A stretch of 64,000 nucleotides of DNA from an uncultured Bacilli bacterium (GTDB lineage Bacteria; Bacillota_I; Bacilli_A; RF39; UBA660), in contig CAKPCA010000003.1 of assembly GCA_934141145.1 (NCBI GenBank), positions 1 through 64,000 on the forward strand, read 5' to 3'. Of this stretch, positions 1-8,316 are shown piece after piece (positions within the stretch are counted from its first letter, which is position 1; the number at the start of each line of letters is the position of its first letter). Made by a program: the position numbers and the translations under genes. The notes beneath the pieces were generated by a model. It had not been told where the DNA came from. It did no database searches and saw only the letters and a program-made list of their open reading frames with translations.

Positions 1-1437
1 GATATAAGTACATATCCTGGTAAAGATTTAACAAGTACAGAAATAGATTCAGATGGATATTATATAAAAGACGGATACAAATTTAATATAAATACAACTA
101 GTAATGAAGCAACAATAGTAGGATATACTGGACAAACAGGAGAAACTGTTGATTTAGTAATTCCAAAAACTATAAACAATGTTCCTGTAACGAATATAAC
201 TGGTATAAGTGCTAATCCTAGTGAACCTAAAAATTTTAAAAATATAGTATTATCACCTAATTTGATAAAATTAGATTATGCTACATTTTCCAATGTAACA
301 GCAGAAAATTTAAATTTAGATTATGCAATCAATTTAACAAGTGCAAATGTTGGAGCAATAAATATAGCAAATCCTTTAACCTTTGCATGCAATAATTCAT
401 TGATTAAATTTAATACTACTGATTTAATCGGAGTAAGTGCACCTAAGGTAGTTATTAAGAATCTTGACAAATTAGAGTCAATTGATGGCTTTTCGCAAAA
501 TAAAGTGTCAGGAAGTATTGAAATTAGTAACTTAAAAAGTTTAAAAAGAATAGAAAATCTTGCGTTTACAAATGGTCAGCAAACTAATGTTGTTTTAGAA
601 GATTTACCAAACCTTACATATATTGGGTATAGTGCATTTTCTTCACAAAATAAGTTCAATCTAAAAATAAAGAATCTTAAATCTTTAACAAGTATTGGAT
701 ATAGTGCATTTAATAATACTTCTATTAAAAATTTAAGTTTTAAAGAAATGCCTAATGTAGAATCAATTGGACAATATGTTTTTAGTGATTCTTCTAATTA
801 TCAATTTGAAAATTTAGATTTTTCTGATGCTTCTAAATTGACTGATATAGGAACATTTGCTTTTGGTTCAAATACAGTAAGTGTTAATCTATCTAATAAT
901 GCAAATCCTAAAATATTAAATTATTTTGAACGTTATGGCGCACATTCTTATAATTTATCTAATAACTTAAATATAACTGCTTTTGCACCTAATAATCAAA
1001 GCTTAGATGTATTAAATTTAAATGGATGTACAAATATAACTTCAATAAACCTTTCTGGTGGAGGAAATTTATCCAATATAAATTTAAAAGATTTAAATAA
1101 GTTAGAAGAGTTTGAGTGTAGGGCTAGTTTTCCTAATGTTACTAAATTAGATTTTACTAATAATCAAAATTTATCTACATTAAATTTATATTCATTGAGT
1201 AATCTTAAAGAATTAAAATTAGGAAACAATTCAAAACTTACAAGCATGACATTATATTCTACTGATAATTTAGAAAAAATTGTAATACCTGAAAATGTAA
1301 CTACATTAAATATGTCATCATCATCTAAACTTAAATGTGTAGAAATTTTAGGAGATAGTACAAGATTTGACGACAATTTTAAAAGTACTTTTGGTGTAGA
1401 AAAATCATCAGTCGAAAGTAAATGTACATTTAATTAA
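1..1437 (+). CDS. BspA-like leucine-rich-repeat surface protein (3' part)
   Basis: The reading frame is open from the first base, so the gene begins upstream of the window; the TTG at 262 is internal. The protein is built from repeated LRR_5/BspA-type units, with recurring phrases such as SLTSIGYSAF, NLTYIGYSAFS and LTDIGTFAFG about every 20-25 residues, and then more degenerate N/L-rich strands. The entry segment contains the linker-like stretch DLVIPKTINNVPVTNI, typical of BspA domains. Such proteins are usually exported and bind host or bacterial surfaces. No membrane anchor or sorting motif is visible at the C-terminus, which ends in a Cys-containing tail (ESKCTFN). Followed by a hairpin terminator. 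Family assignment is firm; ligand unknown. Confidence 0.8.
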   Translation, partial: DISTYPGKDLTSTEIDSDGYYIKDGYKFNINTTSNEATIVGYTGQTGETVDLVIPKTINNVPVTNITGISANPSEPKNFKNIVLSPNLIKLDYATFSNVTAENLNLDYAINLTSANVGAINIANPLTFACNNSLIKFNTTDLIGVSAPKVVIKNLDKLESIDGFSQNKVSGSIEISNLKSLKRIENLAFTNGQQTNVVLEDLPNLTYIGYSAFSSQNKFNLKIKNLKSLTSIGYSAFNNTSIKNLSFKEMPNVESIGQYVFSDSSNYQFENLDFSDASKLTDIGTFAFGSNTVSVNLSNNANPKILNYFERYGAHSYNLSNNLNITAFAPNNQSLDVLNLNGCTNITSINLSGGGNLSNINLKDLNKLEEFECRASFPNVTKLDFTNNQNLSTLNLYSLSNLKELKLGNNSKLTSMTLYSTDNLEKIVIPENVTTLNMSSSSKLKCVEILGDSTRFDDNFKSTFGVEKSSVESKCTFN

Positions 1438-1461
1438 GTCCATAATTATTATGGACTTTTT
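1437..1461 (+). terminator. Intrinsic terminator after the LRR gene
   Basis: Nine-base-pair stem (1437-1445 with 1449-1457), three-base loop, then a T run. Confidence 0.75.
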
Positions 1462-1483
1462 GTTATATATTTGTAAACAATAT

Positions 1484-1515
1484 AAAAATATTTAAGGAAA
1501 CTTAAATATTTTTTT
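1484..1515 (+). terminator. Second hairpin with GAAA tetraloop
   Basis: Perfect 13-bp stem (1484-1496 with 1501-1513) closed by a GAAA (GNRA-type) loop and followed by T residues. It lies between the LRR terminator and the Rpn-type gene and may insulate the latter from read-through. Confidence 0.6.
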
Positions 1516-1555
1516 AAAATTAGGGGAAAAGAGAAAAAAATAGCAAATATAAGTA

Positions 1556-2548
1556 ATGAAGGGTATAAATGGAGGTGAAGAAAATATACTCAAAATAAAA
1601 AAGGAGGATAAAAAAATAACAACAATAAAAGAATATACAGTAAATAAAGAAAAAAGAGAAAAAGAAGTAATACCAGGAACATTTGATCCAGTATTTAAAG
1701 CAGTACTAACAAGTAATAAAGAATATTTAGCAGAAATAATAAATTATGTAACAGGATTACCAAAAGAAGATGTAATAAAAAAAGGAATAATAATAAATAG
1801 TGAATATGTAAGAGAAAATATAAAAGAAAAAGATAAGAAATCATATTTAATAATAAGTATAGAAAATAATATAATAAATTTAGAAATGGATAGAAGATAT
1901 TATGCAGGATCAAATAGAAAGAATAATAAATATATACATAAAATGGTAAATCATTATGAAGAAAAGAATATAGTACAAATATGCTTTACAAGTTATAAAA
2001 AAGAAGAAGAATTAAAGGGAGGAAAAAAAGTAATAAGGAAATATATGTTTCAAGATAGTGATGGAAACATAGATGAATATGGGGTAGAAAAATATAAAAT
2101 AGACCTTGAATATATAGAGAATAAATATTATAATGAGGATGAGATAACAAGAGAAGAAAAATTATTATTGATGTTAAAAGAAGAAAAAAGAGAGAAGTTA
2201 AAAGAAATCTCGAAAGGAGATAAAATAATGAAAGAGGTATACAAAAAGTTAGAAGAGTTATCAGAAGATAAGGACTTGGCATTATTATATGATGAAAAAG
2301 AAAGAGAAGAAGAGAAAAGAAAAGAAGAATTAGAGTATGCGAAAGAACTTGGATATACTTCTGGAATAAACGAAGGAATAAAACAAGGATATACTTCTGG
2401 AGTAAATAAAGGAATAGAACAAGGGTCAAATAATAAATTAATAGAAATAGCAAGAAATATGCTAAACAAGAATATGGATATAAGTATAATATCTGAAATA
2501 ACTGATTTATCAAAAGAAGAAATACAAAAAATAAAAGAAAATATCTAA
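1556..2548 (+). CDS. Rpn/PD-(D/E)XK nuclease-family transposase-type protein
   Basis: 330 residues, the size of the Rpn (recombination-promoting nuclease)/PD-(D/E)XK family transposase group. The N-terminal part has the family entry motif GTFDPVFKAVL (about residues 40-50). A central block IINLEMDRRYY (about 103-113) fits the E-x-[D/Q] end of the nuclease core. The C-terminus has the typical Gly-rich hinge followed by IARNMLNKNMDISIISEITDLS. The ATG at 1556 lacks a clear ribosome site; GGAGGTG lies just inside, so the true start is uncertain. Codons are almost all A-ended (ATA, GTA, AGA), unlike housekeeping neighbours, which suggests transfer. No terminal inverted repeats were seen. Whether it moves itself or promotes recombination is not shown here. 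Confidence 0.75.
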   Translation: MKGINGGEENILKIKKEDKKITTIKEYTVNKEKREKEVIPGTFDPVFKAVLTSNKEYLAEIINYVTGLPKEDVIKKGIIINSEYVRENIKEKDKKSYLIISIENNIINLEMDRRYYAGSNRKNNKYIHKMVNHYEEKNIVQICFTSYKKEEELKGGKKVIRKYMFQDSDGNIDEYGVEKYKIDLEYIENKYYNEDEITREEKLLLMLKEEKREKLKEISKGDKIMKEVYKKLEELSEDKDLALLYDEKEREEEKRKEELEYAKELGYTSGINEGIKQGYTSGVNKGIEQGSNNKLIEIARNMLNKNMDISIISEITDLSKEEIQKIKENI

Positions 2549-2568
2549 AAGTACTTAGATGTTTTTTT
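2543..2568 (+). terminator. Terminator after Rpn-type gene
   Basis: Short stem ATCTAA (2543-2548) with TTAGAT (2555-2560), then a T7 run. Confidence 0.5.
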
Positions 2569-2616
2569 GTTTACATAAAAAATAATTTTAGTATTTTAAA
2601 TAAGTATAAATTAGTG

Positions 2617-2622
2617 TATAAT
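2617..2622 (+). promoter_or_regulatory. Probable -10 of pyk promoter
   Basis: TATAAT preceded directly by TG; the start codon is only 18 bases downstream. No good -35. Confidence 0.35.
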
Positions 2623-2639
2623 TATAATAGGTGATAGAT

Positions 2640-4055
2640 ATGAATAAAACAAAGATGATCGCGACTATTGGACCATCTTCTTATAAGAAAGATGTAATAA
2701 GAGAAATACTAAGAGAAGGTGTAGATGTTGTTAGAATAAACATGTCTCATTCTGATTTTGATTTTGCACAAAATGTAATATTAAATGTAAGAGATTTAGA
2801 TAGAGAACTTGGTTTATCTACAGGTATAATGATTGATACTAGAGGGCCAGAAATAAGAATTGGTACTCTTGAAAAAAATAAAATTAAACTTGAAAAGGGA
2901 AAAACTATAAAAATAGTAAGAGGTCCTGTAGTTGGTAATGAAAATATAATTTCAACAAGTTTCAGAGATTTAGTTAGTTATGCTAAAATGGGTGAAAAAT
3001 TACTTGTTAATGATGGTAATGTAGAACTTGTAGTAGTTTCTAAAGATTCAGATACTTTAGTATGTTTTATAAATAATGACGGTTATATTAAAAGTAATTG
3101 TAGTATAAATATTCCAGATGCAGATTTTAGTATTAAGTTTTTATCTGAGTTTGATAAAGAAACAATAAAGTTTGCAGTACAAATGCAAGCAGATTATATA
3201 GCATTATCACATGTAAATGATCAATTAGATGTACTTGATGTAAATGATTTATTAATTGAACTAAATGATGATCATATACAAATAATATCAAAAATAGAAA
3301 ATACAAATGCAATTGATGAAATTAAAAGTATATTAAAAGTTAGTGATGGTGTAATGATTGCAAGAGGTGATCTTGGAATTGAAGTTCAAATAGAAAAAAT
3401 ACCTAGTATTCAGAAAAAAATTGCAAATGCTGCTAAAGAGGCTGAAAAAATATGTGTAGTTGCAACAGAAATGTTATCTACAATGCAGGAAAATCCAAGA
3501 CCAACAAGAGCAGAAGTATCAGATGTTGCAAATGCTGTACTTGATGGTACTGATGCTGTTATGCTTTCTTCTGAAACTGCAATAGGAAAATATCCTATTG
3601 AAACAGTTAAAACAATGAATAAAATAATAGATGAAATTGAAAATGAAATAAATTATAATGATTTATTATTAGAATATAGTAGAAAAGATAAGATAGATAT
3701 TTCAATGGCAATTGCATATAGTACTGTAGATTCAGCAAATAGAGTAAAAGCAAGTGCAATAGTATGTTCTACATTATCAGGTAATACAGCAAAAAAAATA
3801 AGTCATTATAGACCGGGATGTCCTGTAATAGCAATTTCACCAGATGAAAAAACAGTAAGAGGATTATCTATAAATTATGGTATCATTCCAATGAATGCAC
3901 CAGTTGTAACTAGTACTGATGAAATAGTACAAATCTCAGTAGAGACTGCTAAAAAAGCACTTAATTTAACTCAAGGCAAAATAGTAATTGCTGGTAGTTT
4001 CCCATTAAAGAAAATTAGTTATACTAATTTTATGAAGATTGAAGAAATAAGATAG
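2640..4055 (+). CDS. pyk: Pyruvate kinase
   Basis: Converts phosphoenolpyruvate and ADP to pyruvate and ATP, the last step of glycolysis, in the cytoplasm. The start RTKMIATIGPSS-like block (here TKMIATIGPSS), the substrate-binding RINMSHSD, and the active-site region GVMIARGDLGIE followed by ATEMLSTMQENPRPTRAEVSDVANAVLDG are all present. About 471 residues, the usual length without the extra PEP-utiliser domain found in Bacillus pyk. The ATG at 2640 is chosen over the upstream GTG because AGGTG lies just before it. Stands alone after an Rpn-type gene; with ldh at 61887 it fits a lactate-forming fermentation. Confidence 0.95.
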   Translation: MNKTKMIATIGPSSYKKDVIREILREGVDVVRINMSHSDFDFAQNVILNVRDLDRELGLSTGIMIDTRGPEIRIGTLEKNKIKLEKGKTIKIVRGPVVGNENIISTSFRDLVSYAKMGEKLLVNDGNVELVVVSKDSDTLVCFINNDGYIKSNCSINIPDADFSIKFLSEFDKETIKFAVQMQADYIALSHVNDQLDVLDVNDLLIELNDDHIQIISKIENTNAIDEIKSILKVSDGVMIARGDLGIEVQIEKIPSIQKKIANAAKEAEKICVVATEMLSTMQENPRPTRAEVSDVANAVLDGTDAVMLSSETAIGKYPIETVKTMNKIIDEIENEINYNDLLLEYSRKDKIDISMAIAYSTVDSANRVKASAIVCSTLSGNTAKKISHYRPGCPVIAISPDEKTVRGLSINYGIIPMNAPVVTSTDEIVQISVETAKKALNLTQGKIVIAGSFPLKKISYTNFMKIEEIR

Positions 4056-4067
4056 GGTTGATGATTT

Positions 4068-4232
4068 TTGAATATAACAAGAGAAAATTTAAAAAAAGTA
4101 AAAGAAGAAATAATAAAAAGTAAATTGACAGAAGAAGAATTATTTTTAAAAAAAGAAGAATTAAAAAAAGAAGTAAAGAAAATTATTTATGATTTTAATA
4201 ATAAAAAAGATGAGGTTATGATTGATGAATAA
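4068..4232 (+). CDS. Small charged helical protein
   Basis: Short frame of 54 codons starting with TTG, with a GATGAT-type ribosome site 3-8 bases before it, the same arrangement as the TTG starts of cdsA and ireB in this window. The product is rich in Lys and Glu (for example KSKLTEEELFLKKEELKKEV) and predicted to be one or two helices. Its stop overlaps the start of the next gene by eight bases, which suggests translational coupling. No family recognised; it may be spurious, but the overlap and helix periodicity argue for expression. Confidence 0.45.
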   Translation: MNITRENLKKVKEEIIKSKLTEEELFLKKEELKKEVKKIIYDFNNKKDEVMIDE

Positions 4233-4806
4233 TGATATAGAAAAAGATTTATATACAGAAAAATTAAATGAATTTATAAATGAAAATATATCAAAAATTA
4301 TAAAAAATGACCCTAAAATATTATTAGATAATGAAATATTACAAATAGAATATGATATAGATGGTAATAAGAAAGATATTTATTTCTTAGCTTCTGAAAG
4401 AGACATAAAAAATATACAATTATTATCAGATAAAAATGAATTAGAATTTAAACTTAGTTCAAATAAAATAACTAAAAAAGAATATGATATAGAGTTAAAA
4501 TCTTTAGAAGAAAAGAAAATAGAGTTAAATTTACTTTATGATGATTTAATATTTAATATTATAGATACTACTAGTATTGAAGATATAAAAGAAAAAATAA
4601 TTAGTCATCATTTAAATCCAATTGATTTAGAAAGACTTGCAAAAGCAATTTCATCTGTTGCGGAAAATAAAATAAATGAATTTACTTTAAATAATAAATC
4701 ATTTATGCTAGAAAAAGTTTCATATTGGAACTATAAATATAATAAAATTTCAAAAGCTATAAGTAAGTCAAGAGAAGTAGAGAGTTTTATATTAAGTTTA
4801 ACTTAA
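4225..4806 (+). CDS. Hypothetical protein, largely helical
   Basis: 193 residues, not recognised. The ATG at 4225 is preceded by GATGAGG at 8-9 bases; a TTG three bases upstream is less likely. The protein is acidic and helical: an N-terminal region with ILQIEYDIDG (a short strand pair), a central coiled-coil-like stretch around LKSLEEKKIELNLLYDDL, and a C-terminal region with SYWNYKYNKI. It has no signal peptide or membrane segment. Translationally coupled to the small charged protein before it and separated from the next gene by a probable terminator and promoter. Confidence 0.6.
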   Translation: MNNDIEKDLYTEKLNEFINENISKIIKNDPKILLDNEILQIEYDIDGNKKDIYFLASERDIKNIQLLSDKNELEFKLSSNKITKKEYDIELKSLEEKKIELNLLYDDLIFNIIDTTSIEDIKEKIISHHLNPIDLERLAKAISSVAENKINEFTLNNKSFMLEKVSYWNYKYNKISKAISKSREVESFILSLT

Positions 4807-4817
4807 AAAACTTTTTA
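4794..4817 (+). terminator. Weak terminator
   Basis: Six-bp stem (4794-4799 with 4808-4813) overlapping the stop codon, followed by T residues. Confidence 0.4.
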
Positions 4818-4832
4818 CTTCTTTTTATTTTG

Positions 4833-4841
4833 TGGTAAAAT
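4833..4841 (+). promoter_or_regulatory. Extended -10 promoter (TGGTAAAAT)
   Basis: TG-n-TAAAAT just after the upstream T run; the RBS AAGGTGGGA and the ATG at 4865 follow. Confidence 0.5.
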
Positions 4842-4864
4842 ATGTAGATAAGGTGGGATGTATT

Positions 4865-5437
4865 ATGAATGAAGATTTAAAAAATTTATTATTTTTATAT
4901 TTAAATGTTGTAGTATCTAGTAATATAGTGTCTGGTTTAAAATTAGTCTCTTTATTTTTAAAGGCAAAGAAAAATGCGGACAAATTTATTTATGATAAAA
5001 ATTTATCATATGATAGCAAGTGGGAAATGTCTAGTAATTATGTATCAGTATTAAGTGATTTATTAGTTATGTTTAAAGATTCATTAATACCATTAGTTGG
5101 TGGCGTATATAATGTTTTTGAAGTGTATGATACAGACAAAGAAACTTATGAACATTACTTAAGTATGATTAATGAGTCTATAAAAACAATAAATGAGTAT
5201 GAAACACTTGAAAGAGAAGAAGTTGCAAAAAATTTAAAACAAGTATATGAAGAATTTAAGGAAGTACTTCCAGATACATGTATGGGTCATAAAATAGATG
5301 CTGAAACCATAAGAATAAGTGAAAAAGAATTAAAAAGTTTTTTAAGAAAATATGGCATAAAAGTTTCTATAAAATACGATGATGAATTTAATAAAAAATT
5401 AATTATAAAAACGAATAAACATAGTTGTAATTTATAG
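4865..5437 (+). CDS. Hypothetical protein
   Basis: 190 residues. The upstream in-frame GTG at 4832 lies inside the promoter, and AAGGTGGGA precedes the ATG at 4865, so 4865 is taken as start. No family recognised. The first 30 residues are hydrophobic and may sit at the membrane (NLLFLYLNVVVSS). A second hydrophobic stretch is SDLLVMFKDSLIPLVGGVYNV (about 77-97). The C-terminal third is charged and ends in a short beta-like unit (GIKVSIKYDDEFNKKLIIKT). It stands as a single gene with its own promoter, just before the cdsA operon. Confidence 0.6.
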   Translation: MNEDLKNLLFLYLNVVVSSNIVSGLKLVSLFLKAKKNADKFIYDKNLSYDSKWEMSSNYVSVLSDLLVMFKDSLIPLVGGVYNVFEVYDTDKETYEHYLSMINESIKTINEYETLEREEVAKNLKQVYEEFKEVLPDTCMGHKIDAETIRISEKELKSFLRKYGIKVSIKYDDEFNKKLIIKTNKHSCNL

Positions 5438-5453
5438 ACTATTATTATATAAT
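5425..5453 (+). promoter_or_regulatory. Promoter of cdsA-rseP-fmt
   Basis: TTGTAA (5425-5430), 17-base spacer, TATAAT (5448-5453); it overlaps the end of the upstream gene. Confidence 0.55.
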
Positions 5454-5478
5454 TGTTACTAGAAAGTAGATGATTTAT

Positions 5479-6249
5479 TTGAAACAAAGGTTAATTAGTG
5501 CGGTAGTTGCACTTGCAATTTTAGTACCACTTATAATAGTTGGTGGTGTATATTTAAAAGTAACTTTTTCAATTATTGCAGTATTTGCTCTTTTTGAAAT
5601 ATTAAGGGCATCTTCTGTAAATAATAAATATCCAGAAATTATAAAATATATATCATATGTATTTATATTTTTATATGTATTACTTGATATTAATATAGCA
5701 TTAAAGGTAATAATTCCGTTTTTAGTTTTAAGTGTATTTTTACTATTTTTTGATAAGGATAAATATAATATAGAGAGTTTTTCATTCGTTATGTTTAGTC
5801 TGATATTTATAGGTACTGTATTTTCTTATTTGGTATCAATTAGGAATATTGATATTAATTTATTTATATGTATGTTTTTAATAACTATACTTACAGATAC
5901 ATTTGCATATATTGGTGGTAAAATGTTTGGTAAGCATAAATTAATACCTAAAGTATCACCAAATAAAACAATAGAAGGATCTATTATTGGAAGTGTATTT
6001 GGTACAATAATTCCATCTATATTTTACTTATTTATGGTAGATCCTGGTAAAAACTTTATAGTAATATTATTAGTAGTGTTTGTTTTATCTATACTAGGAC
6101 AAATTGGAGATTTATTCTTTAGTTCAATAAAAAGATACTATGGAATTAAAGATTATTCTAATATAATGCCAGGCCATGGTGGAGTTTTAGATAGACTTGA
6201 TAGTATTATATTTGTAACTATTGGGTATATGTTAATAATGAGTTTATAA
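5479..6249 (+). CDS. cdsA: Phosphatidate cytidylyltransferase
   Basis: Makes CDP-diacylglycerol from phosphatidic acid and CTP at the membrane, the branch point to phosphatidylglycerol and cardiolipin. 256 residues with seven or eight hydrophobic segments. The family signature is clear near the C-terminus: SSIKRYYGIKDYSNIMPGHGG with LDRLDS after it, plus TDTFAYIGGKMFGKHKLIPK and SPNKTIEGS upstream. The TTG at 5479 is preferred over the ATG at 5470 because AGATGAT is then correctly spaced and the protein begins MKQRLISA as in homologues. First gene of an operon with rseP and fmt; uppS, often upstream in Bacilli, is not here. Confidence 0.93.
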   Translation: MKQRLISAVVALAILVPLIIVGGVYLKVTFSIIAVFALFEILRASSVNNKYPEIIKYISYVFIFLYVLLDINIALKVIIPFLVLSVFLLFFDKDKYNIESFSFVMFSLIFIGTVFSYLVSIRNIDINLFICMFLITILTDTFAYIGGKMFGKHKLIPKVSPNKTIEGSIIGSVFGTIIPSIFYLFMVDPGKNFIVILLVVFVLSILGQIGDLFFSSIKRYYGIKDYSNIMPGHGGVLDRLDSIIFVTIGYMLIMSL

Positions 6250-6262
6250 GGAGAAAAGAAGA

Positions 6263-7300
6263 ATGACATTAATAATATTTTTACTTATTTTAGGATTAAT
6301 AGTACTTGTTCATGAGTTTGGACATTTTATATGGGCTAAAAAATCAGGTGTATATGTATATGAATTTTCAATAGGATTTGGTCCTAAATTATTTTCTTTT
6401 AAAAGAAAAAATGATCCAACAGAATATATGATTAAACTTATACCTCTTGGTGGTTATGTACTTATGGCTGGTGAAGATGGTGAAAGTGAAGATAATAAGA
6501 AATTATCTAAAGATGAACTTTTATGCAATAAGTCTTTTTTTAAGAGATTGATAGTATTATCTGCTGGTGCAATAAATAATTTTATATTAGGAATTGTTTT
6601 ATTATTTATAATGGGACTTATTTATGGTACTACTATAATTGGTACTACTTTAGATAATATTCCAAAAGATGGTTCAATGTATTTAGCAGGAGCAAGAGAC
6701 GGGGAAAAGATAGTTAAAGTAGATAATAAAAAAGTAAAGAGTTATGATGATGTTCAAACATATCTTGCTATTGTAGGTGAAGGAAATAGTGCTAAAATAA
6801 CTTTAGAAGATAAAAATGGCAATACAAAAACATATAATGTAAAACCAAAGTTAAACAAAGAGGATAATAAGTATTATTACGGAATAAGTGTAAATGTAAA
6901 AAAAGAAAAAGGTTTCTTAAGTGCATTAAGTTATGCTAAAGATAAGTTTGTTTCTATATATAAATCAATGTTCATTATAATTGGTAGTTTATTTAAAGGA
7001 GAACTTGGTATAGATAGCTTATCAGGTCCAGTTGGAATATATAGTGTAGTAGGTGAAGCAAGAAGTAGTTTTGCAACATTATTATACTTAACTGCGTATT
7101 TATCAATAAATATTGGATTTATGAATTTAATACCATTTCCAGCATTTGATGGTGGAAGAGTATTATTCTTAATAATAGAAAAAATCAAAGGCTCTAAACT
7201 AAATCCAAAAGTAGAGGCAACAGTTAATACCGTTGGATTTATGTTATTAATGTTGTTAATGATAATAGTTACAGTAAAAGATGTAATTAAATTGTTTTAG
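6263..7300 (+). CDS. rseP: RseP/RasP site-2 membrane metalloprotease
   Basis: Intramembrane zinc protease (M50) that cleaves membrane-spanning substrates such as anti-sigma factors and signal-peptide remnants. The zinc motif VHEFGH is in the first membrane segment (about residues 14-20). A PDZ domain occupies about 130-200. The second metal-ligand motif NLIPFPAFDGGR lies near 290. 345 residues, the usual family length, with four membrane segments. The RBS AAGGAG lies 13 bases after cdsA. Position after cdsA is the conserved order cdsA-(dxr)-rseP; dxr is not present. Distinct from the SpoIVFB-type M50 protease at 46030. Confidence 0.93.
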   Translation: MTLIIFLLILGLIVLVHEFGHFIWAKKSGVYVYEFSIGFGPKLFSFKRKNDPTEYMIKLIPLGGYVLMAGEDGESEDNKKLSKDELLCNKSFFKRLIVLSAGAINNFILGIVLLFIMGLIYGTTIIGTTLDNIPKDGSMYLAGARDGEKIVKVDNKKVKSYDDVQTYLAIVGEGNSAKITLEDKNGNTKTYNVKPKLNKEDNKYYYGISVNVKKEKGFLSALSYAKDKFVSIYKSMFIIIGSLFKGELGIDSLSGPVGIYSVVGEARSSFATLLYLTAYLSINIGFMNLIPFPAFDGGRVLFLIIEKIKGSKLNPKVEATVNTVGFMLLMLLMIIVTVKDVIKLF

Positions 7301-7308
7301 GAGATAAT

Positions 7309-8247
7309 ATGAATAAATTAAATATAATATATATGGGAACACCTGATTTTAGTGTTCCTGCACTTGATGAACTTAATAAAAATTATAATATTCTTGCAGT
7401 AGTAACGCAGCCAGATAAAGAAGTTGGAAGAAAAAGACAATTAAAAGCATCTCCAGTAAAAGAGTATGCGATTAATAATAATATAAAAGTATTTCAGCCA
7501 TCTAAAATTAGGGTAGATTATAAAGATATATTATCCTTAAATCCAGATATAATAATAACTTGCGCATATGGTCAAATTATTCCAAAGGAAGTACTTGATT
7601 ATCCTAAATATGGTTGTGTAAATATTCATGCATCACTTCTTCCAAAATTAAGAGGTGGTGCACCAATTCATAAAGCTATAATAAATGGTTATGGTGAAAC
7701 TGGTGTTACTATTATGTATATGGATGAAAAAATGGATTCCGGAGATATTATATATCAAGAAAAAGTTAAAATAGAAGAAAATGATAATGCTGGTACTTTG
7801 TTTGATAAATTAAGTATTTTAGGATCTAAAATGATTATTAAAGTATTACCTGATATAATAAATGGTACAAATAAAAGAATTAAACAAAATGAAAATGAAA
7901 TAACATATGCTTATAACATTACAAGAGAAGAAGAACATATTTTATTTAATAAAAGTACAAGAGATGTTTACAATCATATAAGAGGATTATATCCTTGGCC
8001 GGTTGGATACACTACTTTAGATGATAAAAAAGTGAAAATATATTCATCAAAAATAGGAACAAGTACGAAATATGGCGAAACAGGTGAAATAATAAATATA
8101 TATAATGATGCAATAGGAGTAAAAACTTTAGATGGTGAAATACTTATTACTGAACTACAATTTGAAGGTAAGAAAAGAGTTTCTGTAAAAGATTATTTAA
8201 ATGGTTTACATGACAAAAAAAGTATAATAGGAAAAAAATTTATTTAA
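7309..8247 (+). CDS. fmt: Methionyl-tRNA formyltransferase
   Basis: Formylates Met-tRNAfMet with 10-formyltetrahydrofolate for translation initiation. 312 residues. The N-terminal transferase domain has MGTPDFSVPAL, the formyl-donor site motif NIHASLLPKLRGGAPIH (about residues 104-120) and the catalytic Asp in MDSGDII. The C-terminal beta-barrel that grips tRNA follows from about 205 (GLYPWPVGYT). Begins 8 bases after rseP with GGAG as RBS and ends the operon before a terminator. In Bacillus fmt lies elsewhere (def-fmt-rsmB), so the link to rseP is a lineage-specific arrangement. Confidence 0.95.
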   Translation: MNKLNIIYMGTPDFSVPALDELNKNYNILAVVTQPDKEVGRKRQLKASPVKEYAINNNIKVFQPSKIRVDYKDILSLNPDIIITCAYGQIIPKEVLDYPKYGCVNIHASLLPKLRGGAPIHKAIINGYGETGVTIMYMDEKMDSGDIIYQEKVKIEENDNAGTLFDKLSILGSKMIIKVLPDIINGTNKRIKQNENEITYAYNITREEEHILFNKSTRDVYNHIRGLYPWPVGYTTLDDKKVKIYSSKIGTSTKYGETGEIINIYNDAIGVKTLDGEILITELQFEGKKRVSVKDYLNGLHDKKSIIGKKFI

Positions 8248-8265
8248 CTTTAAAAAGTAACAATT

Positions 8266-8296
8266 AAACGACAATATTTATAAGTCGTTTTTTTTA
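8266..8296 (+). terminator. Terminator after fmt
   Basis: Seven-bp stem AAACGAC (8266-8272) with GTCGTTT (8284-8290), then T8. The two arms weakly resemble Spo0A boxes (see findings). Confidence 0.7.
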
Positions 8297-8300
8297 TAAT
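8295..8300 (+). promoter_or_regulatory. Probable -10 of spoIIGA-sigE
   Basis: TATAAT directly in the T run of the fmt terminator, 16 bases before the ATG at 8317. No -35 match, as expected if an activator is needed. Confidence 0.4.
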
Positions 8301-8316
8301 TAAAATGGTGATAAAA

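Noticed and set aside
1695..2513. Several - strand frames opposite the Rpn-type gene
   Set aside because: Shadow frames caused by A-only codons; low-complexity Leu/Phe/Tyr products.
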